Positions 41,073-48,230 of a stretch of 64,000 nucleotides of DNA are shown here, piece after piece. The stretch comes from an uncultured Eubacteriales bacterium (lineage in GTDB: Bacteria > Bacillota > Clostridia > Oscillospirales > UBA644): contig CAKSFN010000006.1 in assembly GCA_934454405.1 (NCBI GenBank), positions 62,001-126,000 on the forward strand. Reading direction: 5' to 3'. The position numbers were made by a program, and so were the translations under genes. The first letter of the stretch is position 1; every line of letters starts with the position of its first letter. The notes under the pieces are model-generated. The model saw only the letters and a program-made list of their open reading frames with translations. It did no database searches and was not told the origin of the DNA.

Positions 41073-41609
41073 ATGCCCAGTGAAAAGGTTTTAAGCGAAA
41101 AGAAGGCTGTCGTTGCGGCTCTTGCTGAAAAGATCAAGGCTTCCGGTACGGGCGTTCTCGTTGACTATAAAGGTCTGACGGTCGCGGAAGATACCGAACT
41201 CAGAAGAGCTCTTCGCGCCGCCGGAGTTGAATATTCCGTCGTGAAGAACACTCTGACCAGATTCGCTCTTAAAGAAGCAGGTTACGAAGGACTTGACGAA
41301 GTACTCAACGGAACAACTTCTCTTGCCCTTGCAAGCGATGACGTTGTCGCTCCCGCAAAGGTAATCTGCAAATTCGCAAAAGAACACGGCGACAAGATCT
41401 CCGTCAAAGGCGGCTTCATCGAAGGCAAAGTCGTTCCCGTTGAGGACGTTATCGCGCTTTCCAAAGTTCCCTCGAAGGAAGACCTTATCTCCAAAACGCT
41501 CTACTGCATCCTTTCTCCTCTTCAGGGTCTTGCGATCGCGCTTCAGGCCATCGCCGACAAGAAGAACGAAGGCGCAGAGGCACCCGCTGCGGAGGCTGCC
41601 GCAGAATAA
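41073..41609 (+). CDS. rplJ: 50S ribosomal protein L10
   Basis: A 178-residue L10, base of the ribosomal stalk (SEKVLSEKKAVVAALAEKIK; GVLVDYKGLTVAEDTELRR; NTLTRFALKEAG). The start at 41073 is 10 bases after GGGAGGTG; the upstream in-frame GTG is part of that site. Controlled by the leader directly upstream. The C-terminal helix that binds L7/L12 ends in an Ala/Glu-rich tail. Confidence 0.97.
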   Translation: MPSEKVLSEKKAVVAALAEKIKASGTGVLVDYKGLTVAEDTELRRALRAAGVEYSVVKNTLTRFALKEAGYEGLDEVLNGTTSLALASDDVVAPAKVICKFAKEHGDKISVKGGFIEGKVVPVEDVIALSKVPSKEDLISKTLYCILSPLQGLAIALQAIADKKNEGAEAPAAEAAAE

Positions 41610-41733
41610 GCGAGAAAACATCGCGGCGTGAGAATTACGGTTTTTACGCATTTTACGGGCGTGAATGCGCCTGACGCTCTGCGCGGCGTTATAATAAGCG
41701 CAAGAAAATATTTATTATCGGAGGAAAATCAAA

Positions 41734-42111
41734 ATGGCAAGTGAAAAAATTACCAATATGATCGAAGAGATCAAAACCCTTACTGTTCTTGAACTCAATG
41801 AACTCGTTAAAGCTCTTGAAGAGGAATTCGGCGTTTCCGCTGCTGCACAGGTAGCGGTAGTTGCCGGCGCTGCCGACGCAGCTCCCGCCGCTGAGGAAAA
41901 GACCGACGCTTCCGTTGTTATCACCGAAGTAGGTCCCAACAAGATGCAGGTTATCAAAGCCGTTAAGGAGATCACCGGTCTCGGACTTAAAGAGTCCAAA
42001 GAGATCGTTGACGCCGTTCCCAAGGCTGTTAAGGAAAACGTTCCCTATGCAGACGCAGAGGCTATGAAAGCAACTCTCGAAGCAGCGGGCGCTGTTGTTG
42101 AATTGAAGTAA
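41734..42111 (+). CDS. rplL: 50S ribosomal protein L7/L12
   Basis: A 125-residue L12: N-terminal dimer domain (TNMIEEIKTLTVLELNELVK), Ala-rich hinge, and C-terminal factor-binding domain (NKMQVIKAVKEITGLGLKESKEIVD, with PKAVKENV). It recruits translation factors. TCGGAGG precedes the ATG, 125 bases after rplJ, and the operon ends at a strong terminator. Confidence 0.98.
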   Translation: MASEKITNMIEEIKTLTVLELNELVKALEEEFGVSAAAQVAVVAGAADAAPAAEEKTDASVVITEVGPNKMQVIKAVKEITGLGLKESKEIVDAVPKAVKENVPYADAEAMKATLEAAGAVVELK

Positions 42112-42130
42112 TTCAATCCCGAACAAAAAT

Positions 42131-42169
42131 CGGAGCAGACTTTTTCGGTCTGCTCCGTTTTGTTTTTTT
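42131..42169 (+). terminator. Terminator of rplJ-rplL
   Basis: CGGAGCAGAC and GTCTGCTCCG pair perfectly, followed by TTTTGTTTTTTT. Confidence 0.95.
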
Positions 42170-42240
42170 AATCCGTTCGTGAAATTCCGGCTGATAAGGG
42201 TTTGAGTTTCGACAGGTTTTCGGCAGCATTGTAAACTCTG

Positions 42241-42269
42241 TTGAAATCGCGTCTTTGATGTGTTATTAT
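42241..42269 (+). promoter_or_regulatory. Promoter of the class II aldolase gene
   Basis: TTGAAA (42241-42246), 17-base spacer, TATTAT (42264-42269). Confidence 0.65.
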
Positions 42270-42302
42270 TCTGCTGAAAAAAAGATACAGGTGGTAAACG
42301 AT

Positions 42303-42962
42303 ATGGAAAAAACAGGCAAAGACTATAAAAACGAAGTTGTGACTTATGCGAAGATACTTGATGAAAAGGGACTTGTCAACACGGTTGAGGGTAATCTTTC
42401 GGTTCTTGACAGGGTAACGGGCAGGCTTTATGTCACCCCGTCCGGCACGCGCAAGCGTTTTCTTGATGCGGACAAGATAGCCGTTATGCAGAACGGTGAA
42501 CAGGTTGAGGGCAGTCTGCCGCGTTCGAGCGAATATCTGCTGCACATGGAGGCGTTGAAAGCGCGCCCGACCTGCAACGCCGTTGCGCACGTTCATTCTC
42601 CGTATCTAACCGCATACGCTTACTGCGGCAAGGACATCAGTATAAAATGCTCGTCATCTTTTGCCATTCTTTTCGGCGAGAAGATCCCGTGTATTCCTTA
42701 CGGCGAAGCGGCAACGCCGCACATCGCGGACGGGCTTGCGGAAGCGCTGAAAGACAACGACCTTGTTCTGCTTGCAAATCACGGCGTTATCTCCGTGGGA
42801 AGAACGCTTGAAGATGCCGTCAAGCTTATCGAAGCGGCAGAAGAGGTTATGAAGATATACTCCTATGCCAAGCAGATAGGGCAGACAAGCGACCTTTCCG
42901 ACGAACAGCTGAAATCTATTTTCGAGCACCACCCCGGCAGCAAGCGCAACCGTTTGAGATAG
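42303..42962 (+). CDS. Class II aldolase/adducin family protein
   Basis: A 219-residue protein, family of L-fuculose-phosphate and related aldolases. It has GLVNTVEGNLSVLDR (substrate phosphate region), TPSGTRKRFLD, the zinc histidines in AHVHSPYLTAYA, and the third histidine in LANHGVISVG. CAGGTGG precedes the ATG at 42303. No sugar kinase or isomerase is adjacent, so the substrate cannot be fixed; fuculose, rhamnulose, ribulose phosphates or a decarboxylase-type reaction are all possible. Confidence 0.9.
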   Translation: MEKTGKDYKNEVVTYAKILDEKGLVNTVEGNLSVLDRVTGRLYVTPSGTRKRFLDADKIAVMQNGEQVEGSLPRSSEYLLHMEALKARPTCNAVAHVHSPYLTAYAYCGKDISIKCSSSFAILFGEKIPCIPYGEAATPHIADGLAEALKDNDLVLLANHGVISVGRTLEDAVKLIEAAEEVMKIYSYAKQIGQTSDLSDEQLKSIFEHHPGSKRNRLR

Positions 42963-43092
42963 GCGGAAACGGTTCGGCTTTTCCGAAAGCTTCTCATTTT
43001 TCGTGAAGGCTTTGCTCTGTTCGGGCAAAAAACCTCCGTCTTTAAATGATTTTTAACGGGTTTAATCAAAAACCTTTATCTTGAATACAGCA

Positions 43093-43139
43093 AAAAGGGT
43101 CTGTAAAAAAAACGCAAGTTTTTTTTACAGACCCTTTGG
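43093..43139. terminator. Long hairpin terminator beside repeat B
   Basis: AAAGGGTCTGTAAAAAAAA pairs with TTTTTTTTACAGACCCTTT. Relative to the copy at 37.2 kb, C and G at one stem position are replaced by T and A on both sides, so pairing is kept. Confidence 0.85.
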
Positions 43140-43356
43140 GGATAGGAAAAAAGGTTCAGAATGGGTGAATCGAACCCGAAGGTGTATGTTTATACATCGA
43201 GAGGTGAGATTCGCCCGTAGCAAAAAAGGCGTATTAAAACCTTATTTTATGGAAAACACAAAAATTGCTGTTTTGAGTCGTTTTGTTTATCTTTTAAGCC
43301 ATTGCTTTTTTGTATTTTTCAGCCTTTTTTGCGGTCTGGGCTTTTTTTACATCCCC
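43138..43356. repeat. Dispersed repeat, copy B (219 bases), inverted relative to copy A
   Basis: Near-identical inverted copy of 36991-37194, running from GGGGATAGGAAAAAAGG to TTTTTTTACATCCCC. It contains an extra GTGTATG...ATACATC hairpin near 43182-43199 that copy A lacks. It lies between the terminator and the convergent degV gene. No supported gene is inside. Confidence 0.8.
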
Positions 43357-43386
43357 TTTCGGGAACGGGGGAAAACTCCCGCTACT

Positions 43387-44241
43387 TTATTCTTCCATAA
43401 TGTAGAGTATTCCGAGCGTGTCCTTGCCGCAATGCGAGGTTATCGTGCCTCCCGCAAATGTGATGAGAACTTCGTCGAAAAGCCCGAGACCTTCAATTAT
43501 CTCCTTCGCATAATTCGGCAGGTCGTAATCCGTGCAGGAGCAGGTCACAAAGATTCTGTCCCTCTTGAACTTCACGCCGGGAAGCGTCAGACGGTCAAGA
43601 ATGTATTTCTTAACAACGTCTTTCATATTTCCTCTGTATTTGCCTGCCATCTCCATTTTGCCCGAATGAACTTCGATAAGCGGTTTGAGCTTGAGCAGGT
43701 TCGCGCCCACCGCCGCAACGCCCGAGCAGCGTCCGCCCTTGTAAAGATAATCGACGGAATTGATAACAAAGCTTACATTCAGTCTGTCAACAAGAGAAGA
43801 AACATAGTCAACTATCTCCTGTCCCGTTTTTGTTTCGTCCTGCGCCATTATCGCGGCTTCTATCACAAGCTGACCGATACCCGTGGACAGATTGCGCGAG
43901 TCAACAACGAACACGCCGTCTATCTCCTCCGCCGCGATTTTCGCGTTCTGGCAGCAGCTGGACATTTCGGCGCTGATGGTGAAATGGATTATCTCGTCGC
44001 ATTCCTTTTTAAGCTCCGTAAAAACGTCGGTATACGTTCCCACGCTGACCGCCGCGGTTTTCGGCAGCACGCCCGTTTTCGACACATAGTCGTATATCAT
44101 CTGAGGAAAGATATCGACCTGATCCGTGTAGTCCTTGTCTCCGAGAAAAATCTGGAGAGGGGTAATGGTTATATTGTACTTTTCTATAAGTTCGGGTGAA
44201 AGGTCGCAGGTGCTGTCGGCGCAAATTCTGATTTTCGACAT
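43387..44241 (-). CDS. DegV-family fatty-acid-binding protein
   Basis: A 284-residue DegV protein: RICADSTCDLSPELIEKYNI at the start, TAAVSVGTYTDVF and FTISAEMSSCCQNAKIAAEE in the middle, and GPGTLG-like FAGGTITSHCGKDTLGILY at the end. DegV/FakB proteins bind a fatty acid and hand it to the FakA kinase; no fakA is nearby. The start at 44241 follows GGAGG by 7 bases and has a consensus promoter. Confidence 0.92.
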   Translation of the reverse strand: MSKIRICADSTCDLSPELIEKYNITITPLQIFLGDKDYTDQVDIFPQMIYDYVSKTGVLPKTAAVSVGTYTDVFTELKKECDEIIHFTISAEMSSCCQNAKIAAEEIDGVFVVDSRNLSTGIGQLVIEAAIMAQDETKTGQEIVDYVSSLVDRLNVSFVINSVDYLYKGGRCSGVAAVGANLLKLKPLIEVHSGKMEMAGKYRGNMKDVVKKYILDRLTLPGVKFKRDRIFVTCSCTDYDLPNYAKEIIEGLGLFDEVLITFAGGTITSHCGKDTLGILYIMEE

Positions 44242-44271
44242 TTTTTTCCTCCGTTGTAAAAATATATAATG

Positions 44272-44300
44272 ATTATACATTATTTTTTCTTAACAGTCAA
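44272..44300 (-). promoter_or_regulatory. Promoter of degV
   Basis: On the minus strand, TTGACT (44295-44300) and TATAAT (44272-44277) with 17 bases between. Confidence 0.8.
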
Positions 44301-44393
44301 GCGTTTTCGGAATATTTCTTTCGTTTGCGGCGCGGAATATATTTTTTTCCGCAGAGTATAATATAGAAAGAACGAAACGGGAGATTTGCAATT

Positions 44394-44546
44394 ATGAAAA
44401 GACCGGAAGATTTTTCCGTAATCAAAAAATACTGTCCGATACTGAAAAAGAACGTTGCCGTCAAAGTCTGCCACGAAAACGGAAACCGCCGCGAATGTCT
44501 GAACAGCGCGGAATGTGACGGAAAGTGCCGAAATTCGTATCTGTGA
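44394..44546 (+). CDS. Small cysteine-rich protein, 50 residues
   Basis: A short gene between divergent degV and convergent tyrS: ATG at 44394 with GGGAG 10 bases upstream, stop TGA at 44544. The product begins MKRPEDFSVIKKYCPILKK and has cysteines at 14, 26, 35, 41 and 45, in the order YCP, VCH, ECLNS, ECDGKC. The spacing suggests a small metal-binding knot. I do not know a function. A TATAAT at 44357 gives a possible promoter. It ends just before the terminator shared with tyrS. Confidence 0.65.
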   Translation: MKRPEDFSVIKKYCPILKKNVAVKVCHENGNRRECLNSAECDGKCRNSYL

Positions 44547-44571
44547 CGGAAAAACGGCTGCTCAAAAACCG

Positions 44572-44601
44572 AAAACGGACGGGGAAAAGCCCGTCCGTTT
44601 T
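44572..44601. terminator. Two-way terminator between the small Cys protein and tyrS
   Basis: AAAACGGACGGG and CCCGTCCGTTTT are perfect arms; AT-rich ends serve both directions. Confidence 0.85.
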
Positions 44602-44610
44602 GCGTTGTCA

Positions 44611-45837
44611 TTATTTGTATTCGACTTTTACGAAATTCTTCTTTCCGCGTTTGAGAATAAACTCTTCTCCGAACGCCGCCTTGGAATAAGCCGTTTTTAT
44701 GTCCGCCGCCTTTTCGCCGTTGACGCTCACGCCGCCCTGCTCAACCGCGCGTCTGCCTTCTGCTCTTGACGGAACAAGTCCCGATTTGACAAGAACGGAA
44801 ACGATGTCAATTTCTCCGTTTTCGTTGAAATCCTCGTCCGCGAGGCTGAATGTCGGCATATGTTCGCTTGCAACGCCCCTGCCGAACAGCGCTCGGGAGC
44901 CCTCCTGCGCCTTCGCCGCCTCGTCTTCGCCGTGAACGAGCTTTGTCAACTCAAACGCAAGGATCTCTTTTGCTTCGTTAAGCTTGCTGCCTTCCCACGT
45001 GTCCATCTCGTCTATCTGTTCAAGCGGCAGGAACGTCAGCATACGCAGGCATTTAAGCACGTCCGCGTCCGCGATATTGCGCCAATACTGATAAAACTCA
45101 AACGGGGAAGTCTTGTTCGGGTCGAGCCAGACCGCGCCGGACTGCGTTTTGCCCATTTTTTTGCCCTCGGAGTTGAGCAGCAGCGTTATCGTCATCGCGT
45201 AAGCGTCTTTGCCGAGCTTTTTCCTGATAAGCTCCGTTCCGCCGAGCATATTCGACCACTGGTCGTCGCCGCCGAACTGCATATTGCAGCCGTATTTCTG
45301 ATACAGCGCGTAGAAGTCGTAGGACTGCATTATCATATAGTTGAATTCGAGGAACGAAAGCCCCTTTTCCATTCTTTGCTTGTAGCATTCGGCGCGGAGC
45401 ATGTTGTTTACCGAGAAGCACGCACCCACGTCGCGAAGCATTTCGATGTAATTAAGATCGAGCAGCCAGTCCGCGTTGTTGACCATCAGCGCCTTGCCCT
45501 CCGAGAAGTCGATAAAGCGGCTCATCTGCTTTTTGAAGCAGTCGCAGTTATGCCGTATCTGCTCAGGCGTCATCATATTTCTCATATCCGTGCGTCCGGA
45601 CGGGTCGCCGATATATCCCGTGCCTCCGCCGATAAGAGCGATGGGCTTGTTGCCCGCCATTTGAAGTCTCTTCATCAGGCAGAGCGCCATAAAATGCCCT
45701 ACGTGCAGGCTGTCCGCGGTCGGGTCGAAGCCGATGTAGAAAACGGCTTTTCCTCCGTTGATGAGTTCTCTGATCTCTTTCTCGTCCGTCACCTGGGCGA
45801 TAAGCCCTCTTGCGACGAGTTCTTCGTAAATCTGCAT
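44611..45837 (-). CDS. tyrS: Tyrosyl-tRNA synthetase
   Basis: A 408-residue TyrRS. Class I signatures are HVGH (in TADSLHVGHFMALC) and KMGKT (in GKKMGKTQSGAVW); tyrosine-binding residues lie in the YDFYALYQKYGCNMQFGGDDQW stretch, seen here as QFGGDDQWSNM. The C-terminal S4-like RNA-binding domain starts near LVKSGLVPSRAEGRR. AGGAAAAC... precedes the ATG. The gene is controlled by the T-box leader directly upstream. Confidence 0.97.
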   Translation of the reverse strand: MQIYEELVARGLIAQVTDEKEIRELINGGKAVFYIGFDPTADSLHVGHFMALCLMKRLQMAGNKPIALIGGGTGYIGDPSGRTDMRNMMTPEQIRHNCDCFKKQMSRFIDFSEGKALMVNNADWLLDLNYIEMLRDVGACFSVNNMLRAECYKQRMEKGLSFLEFNYMIMQSYDFYALYQKYGCNMQFGGDDQWSNMLGGTELIRKKLGKDAYAMTITLLLNSEGKKMGKTQSGAVWLDPNKTSPFEFYQYWRNIADADVLKCLRMLTFLPLEQIDEMDTWEGSKLNEAKEILAFELTKLVHGEDEAAKAQEGSRALFGRGVASEHMPTFSLADEDFNENGEIDIVSVLVKSGLVPSRAEGRRAVEQGGVSVNGEKAADIKTAYSKAAFGEEFILKRGKKNFVKVEYK

Positions 45838-45869
45838 TGTTTTCCTCCGTATATGATTAATTTTTTTTC

Positions 45870-46156
45870 AATAAAAAAGTCCTTGAAAGCCTGATAAAGA
45901 CTTTCAAGGACGACCTTCGCCGTGTTACCACCTTGATTCGCGTTCTCCTCGCGAAAAACGCCTTTGCAAGTGCCTTGCGCCCGTATAATGAGCCCTGACA
46001 CTCCGTTCCGTCACGGGGAACCTCCGTCGCAGCCTACTCGCCGTCTTTCGGTGCGCCGCTCGGGGATGTATTCGCAAAGCCGCCTCCCGCGCCTCTCACC
46101 GACCGGCTGCTCTCTTTCGGAACGTGTCTCTGTTACTTCTTCCCGTCTTCGCGTTT
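45870..46156 (-). ncRNA. Tyrosine T-box riboswitch of tyrS
   Basis: On the minus strand the leader contains stem I with specifier TAC (46068-46070, in GCGAATACATCC), the GGTCGGTGAGAGGC region, the T-box bulge AAGGTGGTAACACGGCG (about 45918-45933), and a terminator stem GTCCTTGAAAG/CTTTCAAGGAC followed by TTTTTT. Uncharged tRNA-Tyr would stabilise the antiterminator and allow tyrS expression. Confidence 0.93.
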
Positions 46157-46161
46157 TTATT

Positions 46162-46190
46162 ATAATACAATATTTTTCCCCGTTTGTCAA
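46162..46190 (-). promoter_or_regulatory. Promoter of the T-box-tyrS unit
   Basis: On the minus strand, TTGACA (46185-46190) and TATTAT (46162-46167) with 17 bases between. Confidence 0.8.
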
Positions 46191-46205
46191 GAGGCTTTTG
46201 CCGGA

Positions 46206-46742
46206 TTATTTTCCGCCGCCTCCGATGGCTATGTTCGGCGCCGTGGTTGTCTGCGCCTCCGCCTCCCTCGCAAGCACGGACGCGGGCTTTGCAAAGCCGT
46301 GCATAAAGCCTCCCAGCGCCGGAGATGAAACATCGCCCGCGATTATCGTTTCGTCAACAACTATCAGGTTTGCGTTTACGGTCTCTGCGTTGTCGGGATA
46401 ATTCGTCACCTTGTAGGTGTATTTGACCGCCTTTTCGCCCTTGTACTTCGTGAGGTCAAGCCCCTGTGCGCGCTGAATGTTGTTGTAGGCGTCGTAGGTC
46501 GTGTCGAAGCTTGTCGGAATAACTATATCCGAAACGCTTACGGGGTCGTTTTCGACTTCCCAGCCGAAATCTTTAAGAAATTCCACTCTTTCATCGTTCG
46601 TTTTCGTCACGTATTCGGCGTTCGCGGCAACCGTGCCTCCGCTTCCCGCAACGGCGACGATAACAACAAGCGCTATGCAGCACAGCGCAAGCGCAGCCAC
46701 AAGTATTTTGCCTTTCGTGATTTTTGCAGACATTACAAACAT
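46206..46742 (-). CDS. DUF4830-containing membrane-anchored protein
   Basis: A 178-residue protein: short N terminus, one membrane helix (13-34), then an extracytoplasmic DUF4830-type domain with DERVEFLKDFGWEVENDPV and IPTSFDTTYDAYNNIQRAQG, ending in a Gly-rich tail. AGAGGG lies 8 bases before the ATG. It is a single gene just upstream of the tyrS promoter, in the same direction. The family is common in Clostridia and has no assigned role. Confidence 0.82.
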   Translation of the reverse strand: MFVMSAKITKGKILVAALALCCIALVVIVAVAGSGGTVAANAEYVTKTNDERVEFLKDFGWEVENDPVSVSDIVIPTSFDTTYDAYNNIQRAQGLDLTKYKGEKAVKYTYKVTNYPDNAETVNANLIVVDETIIAGDVSSPALGGFMHGFAKPASVLAREAEAQTTTAPNIAIGGGGK

Positions 46743-46916
46743 TTCCGCACCCTCTGTTCTGAATTATTTTGCTTTGCAGCTTTCAGTAATCTATATGAGC
46801 GGCGGCGCCTTTCAATGACAAAGGAAAAAAGTGTTTTTTGTTTTTTTTGCCCTGCCTCTTGCTTTTTTCTTCAAAATCTGCTAAAATATATGTACTTTTT
46901 TGATGGAGACTTTTTT

Positions 46917-47321
46917 ATGCGGGCTTTTATCTGCGTTGACGACGGCCTCGGCAGACTGTTCTGCGGCCGCCGCCAGAGCCGCGACAGGGTTCTTTGCGAG
47001 GATATCGTCAGAACCGTCGGAAACGGGGCTCTTTACATAGAAAGTTATTCCGGGCCGCTTTTTTCGGGCTTCGGAAAAACCGCGCGCGTCTGCTCCGAGC
47101 CGCCGAAAGAAAAGGATGCGTATTTCTTCTTTGAAAAAACGTCTCCCGAAGCGTATGCGAACCTTGTTTCGGAATGGACGGTTTACCGCTGGAACAGGCT
47201 TTATCCGTCCGACGTAAAGTTTTCCGCAGACCTTCTGCGCGGCTTTCGTCTTGCTTCGACGGCGGAATTTGCCGGCTCCTCTCACGACAGGATAACAAAA
47301 GAGGTGTACGTCCGTGAATAA
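46917..47321 (+). CDS. Hypothetical protein upstream of the nuclease gene
   Basis: A 134-residue soluble protein beginning MRAFICVDDGLGRLFCGRRQ; GGAG lies 8 bases before the ATG at 46917. It has the segments QSRDRVLCEDIV, GNGALYIESYSGPLF and WTVYRWNRLYPSDVKF. I do not recognise the family. It overlaps the nuclease gene by eight bases, so the two are coupled; the pattern of a small cytosolic protein preceding an exported nuclease may suggest an immunity or accessory function, but this is only a guess. Confidence 0.7.
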   Translation: MRAFICVDDGLGRLFCGRRQSRDRVLCEDIVRTVGNGALYIESYSGPLFSGFGKTARVCSEPPKEKDAYFFFEKTSPEAYANLVSEWTVYRWNRLYPSDVKFSADLLRGFRLASTAEFAGSSHDRITKEVYVRE

Positions 47322-48210
47322 AAAGCTTATTGCGGCGGTGCTTGCGGTTCTCGTCTGCGTTGTCTGCGTTGTCGTCTTTCGCGATAAGATTGAGCAAAGT
47401 CCCGTCGGGGAGACAAGAATTACGGCGCCTTCGGGAACGCAAACGTCGGAACCCTATGTAAAGACGGATGGAAACAATCCACGCTTTTCCGAAGAGGAGA
47501 AGAAGGACGCGACGCCGTTTGAGAGCTATTCGGAGCTTGACGGTCTCGGCAGGTGCGGAGTTGCGTTTGCGTGCGTCGGAAAAGAAACGATGCCGACGGA
47601 TAAACGCGGTCCGATAGGCGATATAAAGCCGAGCGGCTGGCACAGCGTGCGCTACGATTTTATCGAAGGCAAATATCTTTATAACCGCTGCCATCTGATA
47701 GGGTATCAGCTGACCGCCGAGAACGCGAACGAGAGAAATCTTATAACTGGCACGCGACGGATGAACATGAAGGGAATGCTGCCCTTTGAAAATATGGTCG
47801 CGGACTATATACGTGAAACGGGCAACCACGTTCTTTACAGGGTCACGCCCGTGTTTATTGATAAAAACCTCGTCGCTTCGGGCGTGTATATAGAGGCATA
47901 TTCCGTTGAGGACGACGGCGACGGCATCTGCTTTTTCGTCTATGTTTTCAACAATCAGCCCGGCGTGAAGATAGATTATCTTACGGGCGACAGCGCTGCC
48001 GACGGAACGTATGCTTCTTCCGTGACGACGGCGCCGACGGAGAATGAGGAAAAAAAGACATACGTTTTGAATACGTCGAACGGAAAGTTTCATCTTCCGT
48101 CCTGCGACGCGGTCGGAATGATGAAAGAAAAAAACAGGCGGACGGTTGAAAAGAAACGCTCCGAGATTATCGCCGAGGGGTATTCTCCGTGCGGCTCATG
48201 TAATCCTTGA
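47314..48210 (+). CDS. Exported DNA/RNA non-specific endonuclease, NucA/DNA-entry type
   Basis: A 298-residue protein with a GTG start, 7 bases after AGAGGTG. A membrane helix (5-21) exports it. The nuclease core has the beta-beta-alpha-metal motif in YNRCHLIGYQ (His127, DRGH replaced by NRCH) and the metal Asn in ANERNLITGTR (about 138-148). The end (about 250-298) is a second module, NTSNGKFHLPSCDAV...GYSPCGSCNP, with H/C residues as in the Ada-like metal-binding domain seen after other exported nucleases. It may cut DNA outside the cell for uptake or nutrition. It sits between an unknown gene and a HelD-like helicase. Confidence 0.87.
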   Translation: MNKKLIAAVLAVLVCVVCVVVFRDKIEQSPVGETRITAPSGTQTSEPYVKTDGNNPRFSEEEKKDATPFESYSELDGLGRCGVAFACVGKETMPTDKRGPIGDIKPSGWHSVRYDFIEGKYLYNRCHLIGYQLTAENANERNLITGTRRMNMKGMLPFENMVADYIRETGNHVLYRVTPVFIDKNLVASGVYIEAYSVEDDGDGICFFVYVFNNQPGVKIDYLTGDSAADGTYASSVTTAPTENEEKKTYVLNTSNGKFHLPSCDAVGMMKEKNRRTVEKKRSEIIAEGYSPCGSCNP

Positions 48211-48230
48211 CAGAGGGGGAAAAAAGAAAG

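Noticed and set aside
43138..43356. A possible tRNA or tRNA-like gene in the dispersed repeat (GGGTTCGATTCACCC)
   Set aside because: The T-arm stem does not pair correctly and no anticodon or acceptor stem can be built.
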